Source: Phycisphaerales bacterium | GTDB lineage: Bacteria > Planctomycetota > Phycisphaerae > Phycisphaerales > UBA1924 | Direction: 5' to 3' | Assembly (NCBI GenBank): GCA_029260515.1 | Contig: JAJDDC010000070.1 | Span: 682,001-746,000, forward strand | DNA: 64,000 nucleotides | In this document: positions 33,402 to 42,883 of the stretch, in pieces | Numbering within the stretch: the first letter of the stretch is position 1 | Layout: every line of letters begins with the position of its first letter | Notes under the pieces: generated by a model | Databases searched by the model: none | The model's input: only the letters and a program-made list of their open reading frames with translations | What the model was told of the DNA's origin: nothing | Translations under genes and position numbers: made by a program

Positions 33402-34463
33402 TCAGTCTTGCCAGACGCCCTCTCGCATCATCTCGTCGGGGGTCCAGACGTTCGTGTTCCCGCTGATCGCGTAGAAGCGATCACCCCACTCGGTGTTCAT
33501 GATGGTTTCCTTCGCTGTCCGCAGGTCGGCGTGGCCGTCGGTGTACCCCGTGACCGCCTTGCCGCTGTGGGCACGCGACATGGCGTTGAGCTGGTACTCG
33601 CTGTCGAGGTGGAGGCTGCTGTCGTCGATGTCGTCGACGATCTCGCTCGGGAACAGGTATCGGAACGCGGCCGACGAGTTGTCCGGGACGGTCGTCGGGT
33701 CGCCGTCCTGGCCGCCGAACATGAAGAAGGGCATGAAGGGGCGGTGGCTGCCGCTCGTCCAGCTCCCGTTGTCCGAGGAGTCAACTTTCCTGGCGAGGAT
33801 GCGCCAGTCCTTGTCCCCGTCGCCGAACTCCGCGATCAGGATCGTCTTGGCGGGGAACTGGATCACCGACTCGCGGACGAACACGTTCTGTCGGGGGTCG
33901 CCGAACTCCCGCTGGTTGAACTTGTTGCGGGGGAAGATCGCCCCGTTGCCGCCGAACGCGAGGCGGGCGACCTGGCGGTCGGTCGTCATCCCGCCGCCCG
34001 ATTCGACGTTCGACCCGCTCGCCTTGTCCACCTGGCCCGGCTCCCAGTGATCCGGGTTCGGGCCCGGGTTTGTCCGCGGCGCACCGCGGTTGAGCAGCGC
34101 GGCCGACTCGAACGCCTCCTCGGGCACCTCGCCGTTGCCGTACAACGCGTACGACCAGTGGATGTACCCGTACTCCTTGTTGGGCTGCGGGTCCCGCTGC
34201 TCGGTGACGTCCCAGCCGTAGTTCTCCAGGTCTTTCGACTTGGGGTACACGTACGAGGGTGGGTAGAAGTCCTTGTTGCCGGCGGTGTACGTCACCACGC
34301 CGAGGTTCACTTGCCTGGCGTTGTTCAGTGCCATCGCCGTCCACGCCGACTTGCGTGCCGCCCCCAGCGCGGGCAGCAGGATGCCGATCAGCAGCGCGAT
34401 GATCGCGATGACGACGAGCAGTTCGATGAGAGTGAACGCGTGTCGAGGTCGCTCGTGCCGCAT
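33402..34463 (-). CDS. Prepilin-type N-terminal domain protein (planctomycete pseudopilin-like)
   Basis: The 353-residue protein starts with a basic leader and a canonical prepilin site, RHA|FTLIELLVVIAIIALLIGILLPAL split at the cleavage point, with Glu at position 5. The large C-terminal domain contains GYTDGHADLRTAKETI, the H-x9-DG-like motif region of the big pseudopilin families expanded in planctomycetes. Their function is unknown; they probably insert into the inner membrane or a pseudopilus after peptidase cleavage. The ATG at 34463 is preferred over a TTG at 34481 because GGAG lies eight bases before it. No assembly genes are adjacent. Confidence 0.88.
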   Translation of the reverse strand: MRHERPRHAFTLIELLVVIAIIALLIGILLPALGAARKSAWTAMALNNARQVNLGVVTYTAGNKDFYPPSYVYPKSKDLENYGWDVTEQRDPQPNKEYGYIHWSYALYGNGEVPEEAFESAALLNRGAPRTNPGPNPDHWEPGQVDKASGSNVESGGGMTTDRQVARLAFGGNGAIFPRNKFNQREFGDPRQNVFVRESVIQFPAKTILIAEFGDGDKDWRILARKVDSSDNGSWTSGSHRPFMPFFMFGGQDGDPTTVPDNSSAAFRYLFPSEIVDDIDDSSLHLDSEYQLNAMSRAHSGKAVTGYTDGHADLRTAKETIMNTEWGDRFYAISGNTNVWTPDEMMREGVWQD

Positions 34464-35019
34464 GTTGCTGGGCTCCGTCAAAGAGAGAGGTGATCCCCGG
34501 GCGGTGCGCCGCGACGTGCCAGATCCGCCCGCCCGAGAGGACGCAAGACTAGAGACAGCGGGCGACCAACACGGTCAAGAGCGGGCGCAACTTGCGTGAA
34601 GAATGGGTGTGTTACGACAACAATAAGAACGCGTGGGCACGCCCGTTTCTTACGACGCCCCGCCTGCCGCGCCAAACCCGCCAAACCCGCCTCACGGACC
34701 ACGCACGCCACACGTGCGCCGACGCCGAGTCAGCGCGCGCCCGATCCCGCCCCGCTCGTAGGGCGTGCCCCAGCCCGCCCCCGTGGAAACCACGCGTCCC
34801 GTGAGCCGAGCCCGGATTTCTCCCTTCGCCCGGCGGGCCGGCCCGTTGGTGTTCTGATCCTGGCGTCCACGTGATAAACTCCTGTGGGCACGCGACTCAC
34901 GCCCACGACTCGCCCCCGGGCCCGGCTGAAATCCTCGGCGGGCATTCCCGAATCAGGACGCGGGGCCGGCGTGTGCCCAGGGTCCGGCCACGGGGCGCCA
35001 GAGCCCGAAGGGGTTGAGA
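34464..35019. other. 556-bp divergent intergenic region
   Basis: No convincing coding sequence. It holds the upstream regions of the pseudopilin gene (minus) and the first small membrane protein gene (plus). An AT-richer patch at about 34595-34660 contains an imperfect inverted repeat, TAAGAACG (34624-34631) against CGTTTCTTA (34645-34653), around a GC core. The plus-strand side has TGATAAACT (34872-34880), a possible -10 element, but no well-spaced -35 box. I see nothing else in it. Confidence 0.5.
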
Positions 35020-35247
35020 ATGAACAGCATCGTCGAACAGATCGTTTCCGACGAGGACAGCCTGATGCTGGTGGTCGGGCTGTGCGTCGCGTGTGTGTGG
35101 ATCCTGAGCGCGACGGTCGCGAAGGTCTGCACGACCTCGTGCCGCGAGCGGACCAAGCGGGAGATCGCCGCCTACATCGCCGAGGGATCGATGACGCCCG
35201 ACCAGGGCGAGCGGATCATCAAGGCCGGCAAGAAGATGGAGTGCTGA
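35020..35247 (+). CDS. Small single-pass membrane protein with SHOCT-like tail (paralogue 1)
   Basis: The 75-residue protein has one membrane segment (about 15-35: LMLVVGLCVACVWILSATVA) and a C-terminal segment KREIAAYIAEGSMTPDQGERI that is nearly the same in the next gene. The EGSMTPDQGERIIKAG pattern resembles short SHOCT-type oligomerisation motifs. The tail would be cytoplasmic. Three Cys residues flank the membrane segment and two follow later. The ATG follows GAAGGGG. Function unknown; tandem duplication with 35326 suggests a shared role. Confidence 0.75.
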   Translation: MNSIVEQIVSDEDSLMLVVGLCVACVWILSATVAKVCTTSCRERTKREIAAYIAEGSMTPDQGERIIKAGKKMEC

Positions 35248-35325
35248 GCGGGCTCGCCCGCCTCTCCGTGCACGTCCTCACCGAAGTGAACACCGACACA
35301 GACCAGCTCCGAAGGACACCGACTT

Positions 35326-35565
35326 ATGCAGCCCACACTGGCCTCATTCGACACCAACCTCATCCCGGTGATCGCGATCGTGGGCGGCATTAGTATCGGG
35401 CTCATCGCAGTCATCGGGGGCCTTATCAAGGGCGTCTTCGATCGCAAGCAGACCGAAGAGTCGCGTCGGGAGATCGCGGCCTACGTCGCCGAGGGCTCGA
35501 TGAGCCCCGAGGACGCCGAACGCATCCTCGCCGCAGGCCAAAAGAGCCGCGGCGAGTGCGGCTGA
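35326..35565 (+). CDS. Small single-pass membrane protein with SHOCT-like tail (paralogue 2)
   Basis: The 79-residue protein has one membrane segment (about 12-36: LIPVIAIVGGISIGLIAVIGG) and the tail SRREIAAYVAEGSMSPEDAER followed by ILAAGQK. Its tail matches the upstream paralogue at most positions while the membrane segments are unrelated. The cytoplasmic tail is therefore the conserved, probably functional part. It is separated from paralogue 1 by 78 bp and from the convergent debranching-enzyme gene by 1 bp. Confidence 0.75.
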   Translation: MQPTLASFDTNLIPVIAIVGGISIGLIAVIGGLIKGVFDRKQTEESRREIAAYVAEGSMSPEDAERILAAGQKSRGECG

Positions 35566-35566
35566 C

Positions 35567-37702
35567 TCACCCGCTCCCGGGCCCCGACCCCGGCCCAGAG
35601 TCCAACGCCATCACCCACACGCGGAGCGACTCCGCCACGCTCCACGCCTGCGCCGGGCACCCGTCCGGGCGCTGCGGCATCCGAACATCGCCATCGCCAT
35701 CGAAGATCTCCGGCAGCTGACCGGGCGACCACCCGTCCTCGGCCCAGCGCACAAGCGGCGAGAGCACCCGCCGCGCCTCGCCCCGCGACTCGGGTGAGAA
35801 CGCCCCGACCCGCATGACCGCCTCCGCGTAGGGCCCGAGCAGCCAGGGCCACGCCGTCCCGTTGTGGTACGCCGCGTCCCGCTCGAACAGGCTCCCCTCG
35901 TACCGACCCCGGTAGGGCGCATCGGACTCGCCGTCGCCCCCCGAGGCGCCCGCCCGCGAGAGCGTCCGCAGGCCGTACGGCGTGAGCAGCTCGCGCCGTA
36001 CTTCGTCCACGACACGCCGCTTCGCCGCGTCGTCGAGGGGCGAGTGGGGGAGGCTGGCCGCGAACACCTGGTTCGGGCGCACGCCCCCCCGCGCGGCCCA
36101 GCCACCCTCGTGGGGCGTGAAATGATCGATCAGCCCCGCGTCAGGGCGGACGAACGCCGCCCGGAACGCGGCGCCCGCACGGTCCGCGTGCGCCTCGTAC
36201 CTCGCGGCCCGTTCCGGGTCGGTCTCCCAGATCGTCGGCGCGAGCGAGCGCAGGGCGTTGAACCACAGCGCGTTGATCTCGCACGCCTTGCCGTGCCTGG
36301 GGGTGAACGTCACGCCGTCGCGCTGCGCGTCCATCCACGTCAGCTGCGTGGACGCGTCGCCCGCGAAGACGAGCCCGTCGTCGTCGACGCCGATGCCCAG
36401 GTCCGTGCCCGCCAGGAACGCCTCGACGATCTCGACGCACGCCGGGACCAGCTCCGCGTGGTACGCCTCGGCGTCCCCGCCCGCGTCCAGGTACTCGCGC
36501 GCCGCGTGCACGAACCACAGGGGCGCATCGACCGTGTTGTAGTGGGCGGGCGCGTCGTGGTCGTCGAAGCGGTTCGGGATCAGCCCGTTGCGCCGCGCGC
36601 GCGCAAACGTCCGCAGCACGTCCATCGCCTCGCCCAGTCTCCCGGTCACGAGCAGCAGCCCGGGAAGCGAGATCATCGAGTCACGCCCCCAGTCGGCGAA
36701 CCAGGGGTACCCGGCGATGACGCTCACACCGCCGGCGCGCTCCACGATGAACTCGTCGCCCGCCAGCGCCAGGCGTGCGACCGGGCGGGCCGCCTCGGGA
36801 TCGCCCGGCTCGATCCCCGCCAGGCCCAGCGTGCGTCCGATCAGTCGTTGGGCCCGTTGCGTGCGCGCCGCCGCGTCCTGCTCGACCGACAGGGGCGGCC
36901 CGCCGTCGGCCTCCGCGAACAGCTCGACGTGCGCCGCCACCGCCCCGTCGCACGAGCCGTGCACGACCGCGGGCGCGAGAAGGTCCTCGCTCGATTCCAG
37001 CCCACGACGCTCCTCCCACGCGTACGCGAACCCGCGCCACCGCTCGTCGCATGCGGTCATCGTCCCGCCGACGTTGGTCAGCTCCAGCTCCTGGTCCCTT
37101 GAGCCGACCAGGATCCCCTCGTCGCGCTGGCGGACCTCGAACCGTCCGCCGAACGCGCCCCGCGCGGGCAGCGAGTGGAACCCCCGCATCGCTACGAGCG
37201 GGCGCAGTTCGATCCGGCACGCGGCCCCCGCGAGCTCGTACCGCACGCTCACCGCCTGACGATCGCGGAACAGGTGTACGTGCTTGCGCACACCCAGTGT
37301 CCGCCCGCCACCCGCGTCCACCCGGTACACCCAGCGACACCACCCGAGCCCGCGCTCGAACGCGGCCAGGTGGGGGCTCCATATCGCCCGCTCTCCCGCG
37401 TCTTCGAAGTGGAAGGGCGTGAGGTGGATGCGCCGCCCGCCGCCCGCGTCGACTCCCAGCACGATCGTCTCGTGCACCGCACACAGCGCGACGTACCGCT
37501 CGACCGGCGGCCTGGCCGCGGCGACCAGCAACCCGTGGTACCGACGCGTCGGCGTGCCCAGCACTGTCCCCATCGCGTACCCGCCCAGACCGTTGGTGAG
37601 CGACCACTCGGTCCACAGGGGCCCGGGGGCGCCCGCGTCGTGCGCAGGGCGGCGCCCGATGGGCGGTGGGAGCAACTCGGCGCTCGTCGCGGCGGGTGTC
37701 AT
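35567..37702 (-). CDS. Glycogen debranching enzyme (amylo-alpha-1,6-glucosidase, GDE family)
   Basis: The 711-residue protein has the two-part layout of bacterial GDE: an N-terminal beta-sandwich (about 30-290, with LTNGLGGYAMGTVLGTPTRRYHGLLV as family signature in sections) and a C-terminal (alpha/alpha)6 barrel. Key motifs are YPWFADWGRDSMISLPGLLL (the catalytic-site Asp), NRFDDHDAPAHYNTVDAPLW, DASTQLTWMDAQ and YHNGTAWPWLLGPY. It removes alpha-1,6 branches from glycogen in the cytoplasm. The protein ends with an odd GPGSGPGSG tail. It is divergent from guaB (92 bp). Confidence 0.92.
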   Translation of the reverse strand: MTPAATSAELLPPPIGRRPAHDAGAPGPLWTEWSLTNGLGGYAMGTVLGTPTRRYHGLLVAAARPPVERYVALCAVHETIVLGVDAGGGRRIHLTPFHFEDAGERAIWSPHLAAFERGLGWCRWVYRVDAGGGRTLGVRKHVHLFRDRQAVSVRYELAGAACRIELRPLVAMRGFHSLPARGAFGGRFEVRQRDEGILVGSRDQELELTNVGGTMTACDERWRGFAYAWEERRGLESSEDLLAPAVVHGSCDGAVAAHVELFAEADGGPPLSVEQDAAARTQRAQRLIGRTLGLAGIEPGDPEAARPVARLALAGDEFIVERAGGVSVIAGYPWFADWGRDSMISLPGLLLVTGRLGEAMDVLRTFARARRNGLIPNRFDDHDAPAHYNTVDAPLWFVHAAREYLDAGGDAEAYHAELVPACVEIVEAFLAGTDLGIGVDDDGLVFAGDASTQLTWMDAQRDGVTFTPRHGKACEINALWFNALRSLAPTIWETDPERAARYEAHADRAGAAFRAAFVRPDAGLIDHFTPHEGGWAARGGVRPNQVFAASLPHSPLDDAAKRRVVDEVRRELLTPYGLRTLSRAGASGGDGESDAPYRGRYEGSLFERDAAYHNGTAWPWLLGPYAEAVMRVGAFSPESRGEARRVLSPLVRWAEDGWSPGQLPEIFDGDGDVRMPQRPDGCPAQAWSVAESLRVWVMALDSGPGSGPGSG

Positions 37703-37760
37703 GACGCCCAGACTAGGCCCTCTCGTGCGCCCGCGGACATGCCACTGAGGCGCGCCCGGC

Positions 37761-37789
37761 TTGACACCCCCCGCGCCCCCTGGGACACT
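37761..37789 (+). promoter_or_regulatory. Candidate guaB promoter with consensus -35 box
   Basis: A perfect TTGACA (37761-37766) is followed after 17 bp by GACACT (37784-37789), a weak -10 match. Transcription would begin at about 37796, at or after the first in-frame ATG (37795). Either the messenger is leaderless or translation starts at the later ATG, 37891. Confidence 0.4.
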
Positions 37790-37794
37790 CTCTC

Positions 37795-39423
37795 ATGGCG
37801 ACCCTCCCCGATACACGTCCCAAGCCCGTCTCCAAGCCCCAGGCCACCCCAGGCGCCCCCGCCCGGGCAACGCGGGGGCCGGACCTGTCGATGCGCACAC
37901 CCCAATCACCCACCGCCAAGATCGTCGCCGACGGCGTCACCTTCGACGACGTCCTGCTCCTGCCCGCCCGTTCCGCGGTCATGCCCGCCGACGCCGACAC
38001 TTCGACGCGCCTCACCACCAACATCCGCATCAACATCCCCCTCGTCTCGGCGCCGATGGACACCGTGACCGAGTCGGCCATCGCCATCGCCCTGGCCCAG
38101 GAGGGCGGCCTGGGCATCATCCACAAGAACCTGCCGATCGAGGCCCAGGCCCGCGAGGTCGCGAAGGTCAAACGCTCGGCCAACGGCGTCATCACCGACC
38201 CCGTCACCCTCGGGCCCGACGACACCATCGCCCGCGCCCGCCAGCTCATGCGCGAGCACAACGTCTCGGGCTTCCCCGTCACCGAAGACGGCGCCGACGT
38301 GCTCCGCTCCAAGGGCAAGCTGCTTGGCATCCTCACCCGGCGCGACCTCAAGTTCGTCGAGGACGAGTCCACACGCATCCGCGACGTCATGACCGCCGAC
38401 GGGCTCATCACCGCCCCCAAGGACACATCGCTGGGGCAGGCCGAGAAGATCATCTCCCGCAACAAGGTCGAGAAGCTCCTGCTGTGCGACGCGGGCGGCA
38501 ACCTCGCGGGCCTGATCACGATGCGCGACATCGAGCGGGCCAGCCGCTTCCCGCAGGCGTGCGTGGACTCACGCGGGCGCCTCCGGTGCGGCGCCGCCGT
38601 CGGCCCGGGACAGTTCGACCGGCTCGACGCCCTGCTCGCCGCCGAGGTGGACGTCGTCGTCGTGGACACCGCCCACGGGCACTCCGAGAACGTCATCGAG
38701 ACCGTCCGCCAGATCAAGCAGCGCCACAACATCGACGTCATCGCCGGCAACATCGCCACCGCCCAGGCCGCGATCGACCTGATCGAGGCGGGCGCCGACG
38801 CTGTCAAGGTCGGCATCGGGCCGGGCTCGATCTGCACCACACGCGTCGTGACGGGCGTGGGCGTGCCGCAGATCACCGCGATTATGAACGCGGTCGAGGG
38901 TGTGCGCACGACCGGGCGCGACGTCCCAGTCATCGCCGATGGCGGGGTCCGCCTCTCGGGCGACATCGCCAAGGCTATCGCTGCTGGCGCCGGCTCGGTC
39001 ATGATGGGCTCGCTGTTCGCGGGTCTCGACGAATCGCCGGGCGAGCTGGTCATCTCCGGCGGGCGTCGTTTCAAGACCTACCGCGGCATGGGCTCGGAGG
39101 GCGCCATGAACGCGGGCTCGGCCGACCGTTACCGCCAGTCCGACAAGCTCGACGAGCGGACAGGACGCGCCAAGGCCAAGTTCGTGCCCGAGGGCGTCGA
39201 GGGGCTGGTGCCCTACCGCGGCCCGCTGGCCGAGTACGTCTACCAGCTCGTCGGGGGCCTCCGCGCATCGATGGGTTACTGCGGCGCCCCCACGATCGAC
39301 GCGATGCGCGAGCACGCCCGCTTCGTCCGCGTCTCGGGCGCGACCGTCGTCGAGAATCACCCCCACGACATCCGTATCACCAAGGAGTCGCCCAACTACT
39401 CCTGGGGGCACGGCGGCGAGTGA
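37795..39423 (+). CDS. guaB: Inosine-5'-monophosphate dehydrogenase
   Basis: The enzyme oxidises IMP to XMP with NAD+, the committed step of GMP synthesis. It shows [12 protein letters not shown] near the N-terminus, two CBS domains (about 130-245), [10 protein letters not shown], the catalytic loop [11 protein letters not shown] with Cys347, [16 protein letters not shown], and [16 protein letters not shown] with the flap and GLVPYRGPL. From ATG 37795 it is 542 residues, about 40 longer than usual and with a Pro/Ala-rich start; ATG 37891 gives 510 residues and a normal beginning. The stop overlaps the GTG of the sulfotransferase gene (GTGA). Confidence 0.95.
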   Translation: MATLPDTRPKPVSKPQATPGAPARATRGPDLSMRTPQSPTAKIVADGVTFDDVLLLPARSAVMPADADTSTRLTTNIRINIPLVSAPMDTVTESAIAIALAQEGGLGIIHKNLPIEAQAREVAKVKRSANGVITDPVTLGPDDTIARARQLMREHNVSGFPVTEDGADVLRSKGKLLGILTRRDLKFVEDESTRIRDVMTADGLITAPKDTSLGQAEKIISRNKVEKLLLCDAGGNLAGLITMRDIERASRFPQACVDSRGRLRCGAAVGPGQFDRLDALLAAEVDVVVVDTAHGHSENVIETVRQIKQRHNIDVIAGNIATAQAAIDLIEAGADAVKVGIGPGSICTTRVVTGVGVPQITAIMNAVEGVRTTGRDVPVIADGGVRLSGDIAKAIAAGAGSVMMGSLFAGLDESPGELVISGGRRFKTYRGMGSEGAMNAGSADRYRQSDKLDERTGRAKAKFVPEGVEGLVPYRGPLAEYVYQLVGGLRASMGYCGAPTIDAMREHARFVRVSGATVVENHPHDIRITKESPNYSWGHGGE

Positions 39424-40340
39424 GCCCCGCGTCCGACGAGCCCCCGCCGGCGATCCAATCACCGCCGCCGCCGTCGGGCGGGCGCCCGGGCGAGGACCCC
39501 CGCGTGGTCCGACGCCACGGGCCCATCGTCCGCGAGCTGCGCGTCGGCGACCGCACGATCGCGCAAACACGCTGGGTCCCGTCACGCAAAGAGAGCGTGC
39601 TCGTCTTCTCGCTCCCCAAGGCGGGCAGCGTGCTGCTCGACAGCATCGTCCACGCGATGTCCGATCAGGCGGGTCTGTGGTACTTCGGGCTCGAGGAGCG
39701 CCTGTTCCAGGCCGGCGTCCCGATCGAGCGGTGCCCGCCCGAGACCTCGGCGCTTTTTCTGCGCCGCGGGTACTGCTATTCGGGGTTCCGACGCCTGCCC
39801 GAGGCGTTCGAGATCCCGATCCTCGATCGCGCCAGGAAGGTCCTGCTCGTGCGTGACCCCCGGGACATGCTCGTGTCGCTGTACTTCTCGCTGACGCGCT
39901 CGCACGCGTCGCCGGGGGCGCTCGCCGAGGGCGACGCGGGTTCTCATCAGGAGCGATTCGAGGCCGACCGCGCCGGGGAGATGGCGGCGTCGATCGACGG
40001 GTTCGTGATCCGGCGCGCCCCTGTCATCGCTGATATCTACGCGGGCTATGCCCGGATCCTCGACGATCCGAAAACGCTCGTCTCCCGGTACGAGGATGTG
40101 CTGTACGACAAGGCGGGCTGGGCACGTCAGATCCGCGAGCATTTCTCGTGGGACGTTCCCGATGACGTGATCGAGCGCGTCGCGCGCGCACACGACACGA
40201 TCCCCGACGCCGAGAACCCGGACGCGCACATCCGGCGCGCGCACCCGGGCGACCACCGCGAGAAGCTCGCGTCGCCGACGATCGCCCGCCTGGACGCGAT
40301 CCTGGCGCCCGTCCTCGAACGCCACGCCTACGCGCGGTAG
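39420..40340 (+). CDS. Sulfotransferase family protein
   Basis: The 306-residue protein has the sulfotransferase signatures: a PAPS 5'-phosphosulfate loop ([19 protein letters not shown]), the 3'-phosphate motif ([19 protein letters not shown]), [20 protein letters not shown] and the late HPGDHREKL segment. It should transfer sulfate from PAPS to a hydroxyl or amine; the acceptor is unknown. The loop has Ala-Gly where many enzymes have Ser/Thr, but the fold motif is clear. The GTG start overlaps the guaB stop by four bases, so it is co-translated with guaB. The first 40 residues are Pro-rich. Confidence 0.82.
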   Translation: MSPASDEPPPAIQSPPPPSGGRPGEDPRVVRRHGPIVRELRVGDRTIAQTRWVPSRKESVLVFSLPKAGSVLLDSIVHAMSDQAGLWYFGLEERLFQAGVPIERCPPETSALFLRRGYCYSGFRRLPEAFEIPILDRARKVLLVRDPRDMLVSLYFSLTRSHASPGALAEGDAGSHQERFEADRAGEMAASIDGFVIRRAPVIADIYAGYARILDDPKTLVSRYEDVLYDKAGWARQIREHFSWDVPDDVIERVARAHDTIPDAENPDAHIRRAHPGDHREKLASPTIARLDAILAPVLERHAYAR

Positions 40341-40363
40341 CGGCCGGCCGGTGAGCCTCGTGC

Positions 40364-41467
40364 CTACACGTTGAACAGGAAGTGGCACACGTCCGCGTCG
40401 CGCATCACGTATTCCTTGCCCTCGATCCGCATCCGCCCGGCGTCCTTGATCGCCTTTTCACTCTTGAGCTCGACCAGGTCGCCCACCGCGTAGACCTCGA
40501 CGCGGATGAACCCGCGCTCAAAATCAGTATGGATCACGCCCGCGGCCTGGGGCGCCCGCGTCCCGACCGGGATCGTCCACGCCCGGATCTCCTTGGGCCC
40601 GGCGGTGTAGAAGCTCTGCAGACCCAGCAGCTCGTACGCGCCCCGCGCCAGCATGTTGAGCGCCGGCTCGTCCATGCCCATGTCCTTGAGCATCTCCCGC
40701 TTGTCTTCCTCGCCCAGCTCCGAGAGCTCCGACTCGATCTTGGCGCACACGGGGACGACCACCGAACCCTCCGCCGCCGCGTGCTCGCGGACGCGTTGCG
40801 ACAGCGGTCCCTCGCCCATCGGATCGTCCTCGTCCACGTTCGCGACGTACAGCACAGGCTTGGTGGTGATGAGCCCCAGCGATCGCAGCGCCGCGCCCTC
40901 CTCTGCGTTCTTGGGCTCGTACTTCCGGGCCGTCACGCCCTCCTCCATAAACGGGAGAAGGCTCTTGATGACCGCGGCGCGTGCCGCGGCGCCCGGCTCC
41001 TTGCCGCGTGCTGCGCGCTCCGCCTTGCCCAGCCCCGCCTCCAGGGTCTGCAGGTCGGCCAGGATCAGCTCGCTCTCGACCGTCTTGATGTCGCGGATCG
41101 GATCCACCGACCCCTCGACGTGCGTGATGTCCTCGCCGCCCACGGCCTTCTCGAAGCAGCGGACCACCTGCACGATCGCGTCCACCTCGCGGATGTGCGA
41201 CAGGAACCGGTTGCCCAGCCCCTCGCCCTTGGACGCCCCGCGGACGAGCCCGGCGATGTCCACCAGGCGCAACGCCGCGGGCACGATCTTCTGCGACTCG
41301 ATCAGCTCGCGGATCGTTGCCAGACGCGGGTCGGGCACGGGCACGACGCCGACGTTGGGCTCGATAGTCGCGAACGGATAGTTCGCGCTCAGCGCGCCCG
41401 CGGCGGTCAACGCGTTGAACAGCGTGGACTTGCCGACGTTGGGCAGCCCGACAATACCGGCTTCCAT
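40364..41467 (-). CDS. ychF: Redox-regulated ATPase YchF
   Basis: The 367-residue Obg-family P-loop protein opens with [18 protein letters not shown] (G1), has [21 protein letters not shown] (G3 and the switch region, in two parts) and NVDEDDP in place of NKxD (G4), the YchF hallmark that goes with ATP rather than GTP preference. The C-terminal TGS domain ([30 protein letters not shown]) is complete. YchF binds ribosomes and influences the oxidative stress response in bacteria. The ATG at 41467 starts right at the G1 region, as in homologues. Confidence 0.95.
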   Translation of the reverse strand: MEAGIVGLPNVGKSTLFNALTAAGALSANYPFATIEPNVGVVPVPDPRLATIRELIESQKIVPAALRLVDIAGLVRGASKGEGLGNRFLSHIREVDAIVQVVRCFEKAVGGEDITHVEGSVDPIRDIKTVESELILADLQTLEAGLGKAERAARGKEPGAAARAAVIKSLLPFMEEGVTARKYEPKNAEEGAALRSLGLITTKPVLYVANVDEDDPMGEGPLSQRVREHAAAEGSVVVPVCAKIESELSELGEEDKREMLKDMGMDEPALNMLARGAYELLGLQSFYTAGPKEIRAWTIPVGTRAPQAAGVIHTDFERGFIRVEVYAVGDLVELKSEKAIKDAGRMRIEGKEYVMRDADVCHFLFNV

Positions 41468-41520
41468 AGCGTGTGCTCCGTCCCACGCCCTCTGGCGCGG
41501 GGCGGATGATAGCCGCGGCC

Positions 41521-42699
41521 TTATCCCGCCTGTCCCCGCAGCGACGCCTTCCTGCCCAGGCGGTAGTCGCGCCCGCGCCAGTCCACGCCGCCGCGGAGCA
41601 TCGTCAGGTACACGATCGGCGCCAGCAGCACGGTCCCCCAGAGCATCCACGCGCCGCGCCACCCGATCCGCCCGCCGCCCAGACGCCTGTGCAGGCCCGC
41701 GTTGCTCAGGCCCATCGCAGCGATCGCCCCCAGCGCCAGCCCCCAGCCCCACCACGCGCCGAGGGCCACACTCACGACGAGCACGATCCAGGCCAGGAAA
41801 TATTCGACCGCCCGCAGCGCGGTCGGCCACGTGAAGCGGATCGAGAGCCCGTTGCGCCCGAACAGGAGCCACCGCCTGTAGATCCCGAAGAACTCGCGCA
41901 TCCCCAGCCCGCCCCCGACGATGGGCAGGACCGTCCTGACCATGACGTTCCGCCAGCCCGCCCTGTGCAGGCATCGCCCGATCGCCATGTCGTCAACGAG
42001 CTCGCCCTGTGCGCACGCCACGCCCCCGACGTCGGCAAGCGCCTCGCGCCGGAAAACCATGACCTGGCCCATGATGAACGGGAGCTGGCCGTTTGTGCCC
42101 GCCGCCCGCGCCGCGGCCGACCCGTACATGGAGTTCAGCAGCGTTGCGTACCCGACGTCCCCCGCGGTGCGCAGATCCGACGTCAGCACCGCCGGCGCGA
42201 ACGTGCACCCGACCCGCTCGTCGGCGAGCAGCGTCTCGACCAGGTCGGTCAGCAGCGTGTCGCCCGGGCGTGTGTCCGAGTCGCCGAAGGCGAGCAGGTC
42301 TCCCGTCGCGCCCTCGCCCCCGACGATCATCGCGTGCAGCTTGCCGGTGCGGTTTGCCGGGGGTTCGCCCGCGATCACGATGCGGGCCGTGCCGGGGCGC
42401 CCGGCGCCCGCGTGCTCCTCGATCGCGCGCACGGCGTTGGCGTGCCCAGGATCAGCATCGTCGTCGAACACGAAGATTGTCTCGACCCCGCCCGCGTACC
42501 CCGTGTCGAGCGTCGCGCGGAAGTTGTCCATCTGCCCCGCGTCCGCGCCCTTGACCGGGCGGACGATGCTGACGGAGGGCCAGGCGTCGGGTGTTGCCCT
42601 GGGAGGCGCGGGCCGGTCGATCCCCGCGCCGAGCCAGTAGTGCGAGAAGACGATGTCGATGAGCAGGAGCCCCGCGACGATTCCCAGCGCGATCTCCAT
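41521..42699 (-). CDS. Glycosyltransferase, ceramide-glucosyltransferase / HpnI-like (GT21)
   Basis: The 392-residue protein has an N-terminal membrane anchor (about 1-20), a GT-A domain and two or three C-terminal membrane segments (about 290-370). Signatures are [32 protein letters not shown] with the metal-binding [14 protein letters not shown] and YRRWLLFGR (the (Q/R)xxRW motif). These are typical of GT21 ceramide glucosyltransferase and of HpnI, which glycosylates hopanoids or lipids at the membrane. The acceptor lipid is unknown. ATG 42699 has GAGG upstream; an ATG at 42738 adds 13 residues. Confidence 0.85.
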   Translation of the reverse strand: MEIALGIVAGLLLIDIVFSHYWLGAGIDRPAPPRATPDAWPSVSIVRPVKGADAGQMDNFRATLDTGYAGGVETIFVFDDDADPGHANAVRAIEEHAGAGRPGTARIVIAGEPPANRTGKLHAMIVGGEGATGDLLAFGDSDTRPGDTLLTDLVETLLADERVGCTFAPAVLTSDLRTAGDVGYATLLNSMYGSAAARAAGTNGQLPFIMGQVMVFRREALADVGGVACAQGELVDDMAIGRCLHRAGWRNVMVRTVLPIVGGGLGMREFFGIYRRWLLFGRNGLSIRFTWPTALRAVEYFLAWIVLVVSVALGAWWGWGLALGAIAAMGLSNAGLHRRLGGGRIGWRGAWMLWGTVLLAPIVYLTMLRGGVDWRGRDYRLGRKASLRGQAG

Positions 42700-42788
42700 C
42701 CGCGGCCCCTCGCTCCCGCCCAAGGGCGGGCCGGGCATCGTACACGCCCGCTATCCTTCCGACGTGCGGCGCCCCGCGCCGCCGCGAC

Positions 42789-42862
42789 GCGCTCGTAGCT
42801 CAGCAGGATAGAGCGGCGGTTTCCTAAACCGCAGGTCGGAGGTTCGAGTCCTCCCGGGCGCG
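42789..42862 (+). tRNA. tRNA-Arg (anticodon CCT)
   Basis: A complete 74-base cloverleaf without encoded CCA. Acceptor GCGCTCG pairs with CGGGCGC (one G-U); D-arm GCTCAGCAGGATAGAGC; anticodon stem GCGGT/ACCGC with loop TTCCTAA giving anticodon CCT; T-arm GGAGG TTCGAGT CCTCC. It reads AGG codons, rare in this high-GC genome. It lies 22 bases upstream of anmK, possibly on the same transcript. Confidence 0.95.
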
Positions 42863-42883
42863 CTTCTCCCGAACCCACACGCC

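Noticed and set aside
30445-33474. Long plus-strand frame opposite the PstS-like gene
   Set aside because: Same reason: repetitive Val/Ala/Arg/Gly composition, no motif, fully overlapped by a gene with signal peptide and recognisable domains.
34592-34874. Short plus-strand frames in the 34.5-35.0 kb intergenic region
   Set aside because: They are Arg/Pro/His-rich, have no ribosome site, overlap each other in different frames and lack any domain.
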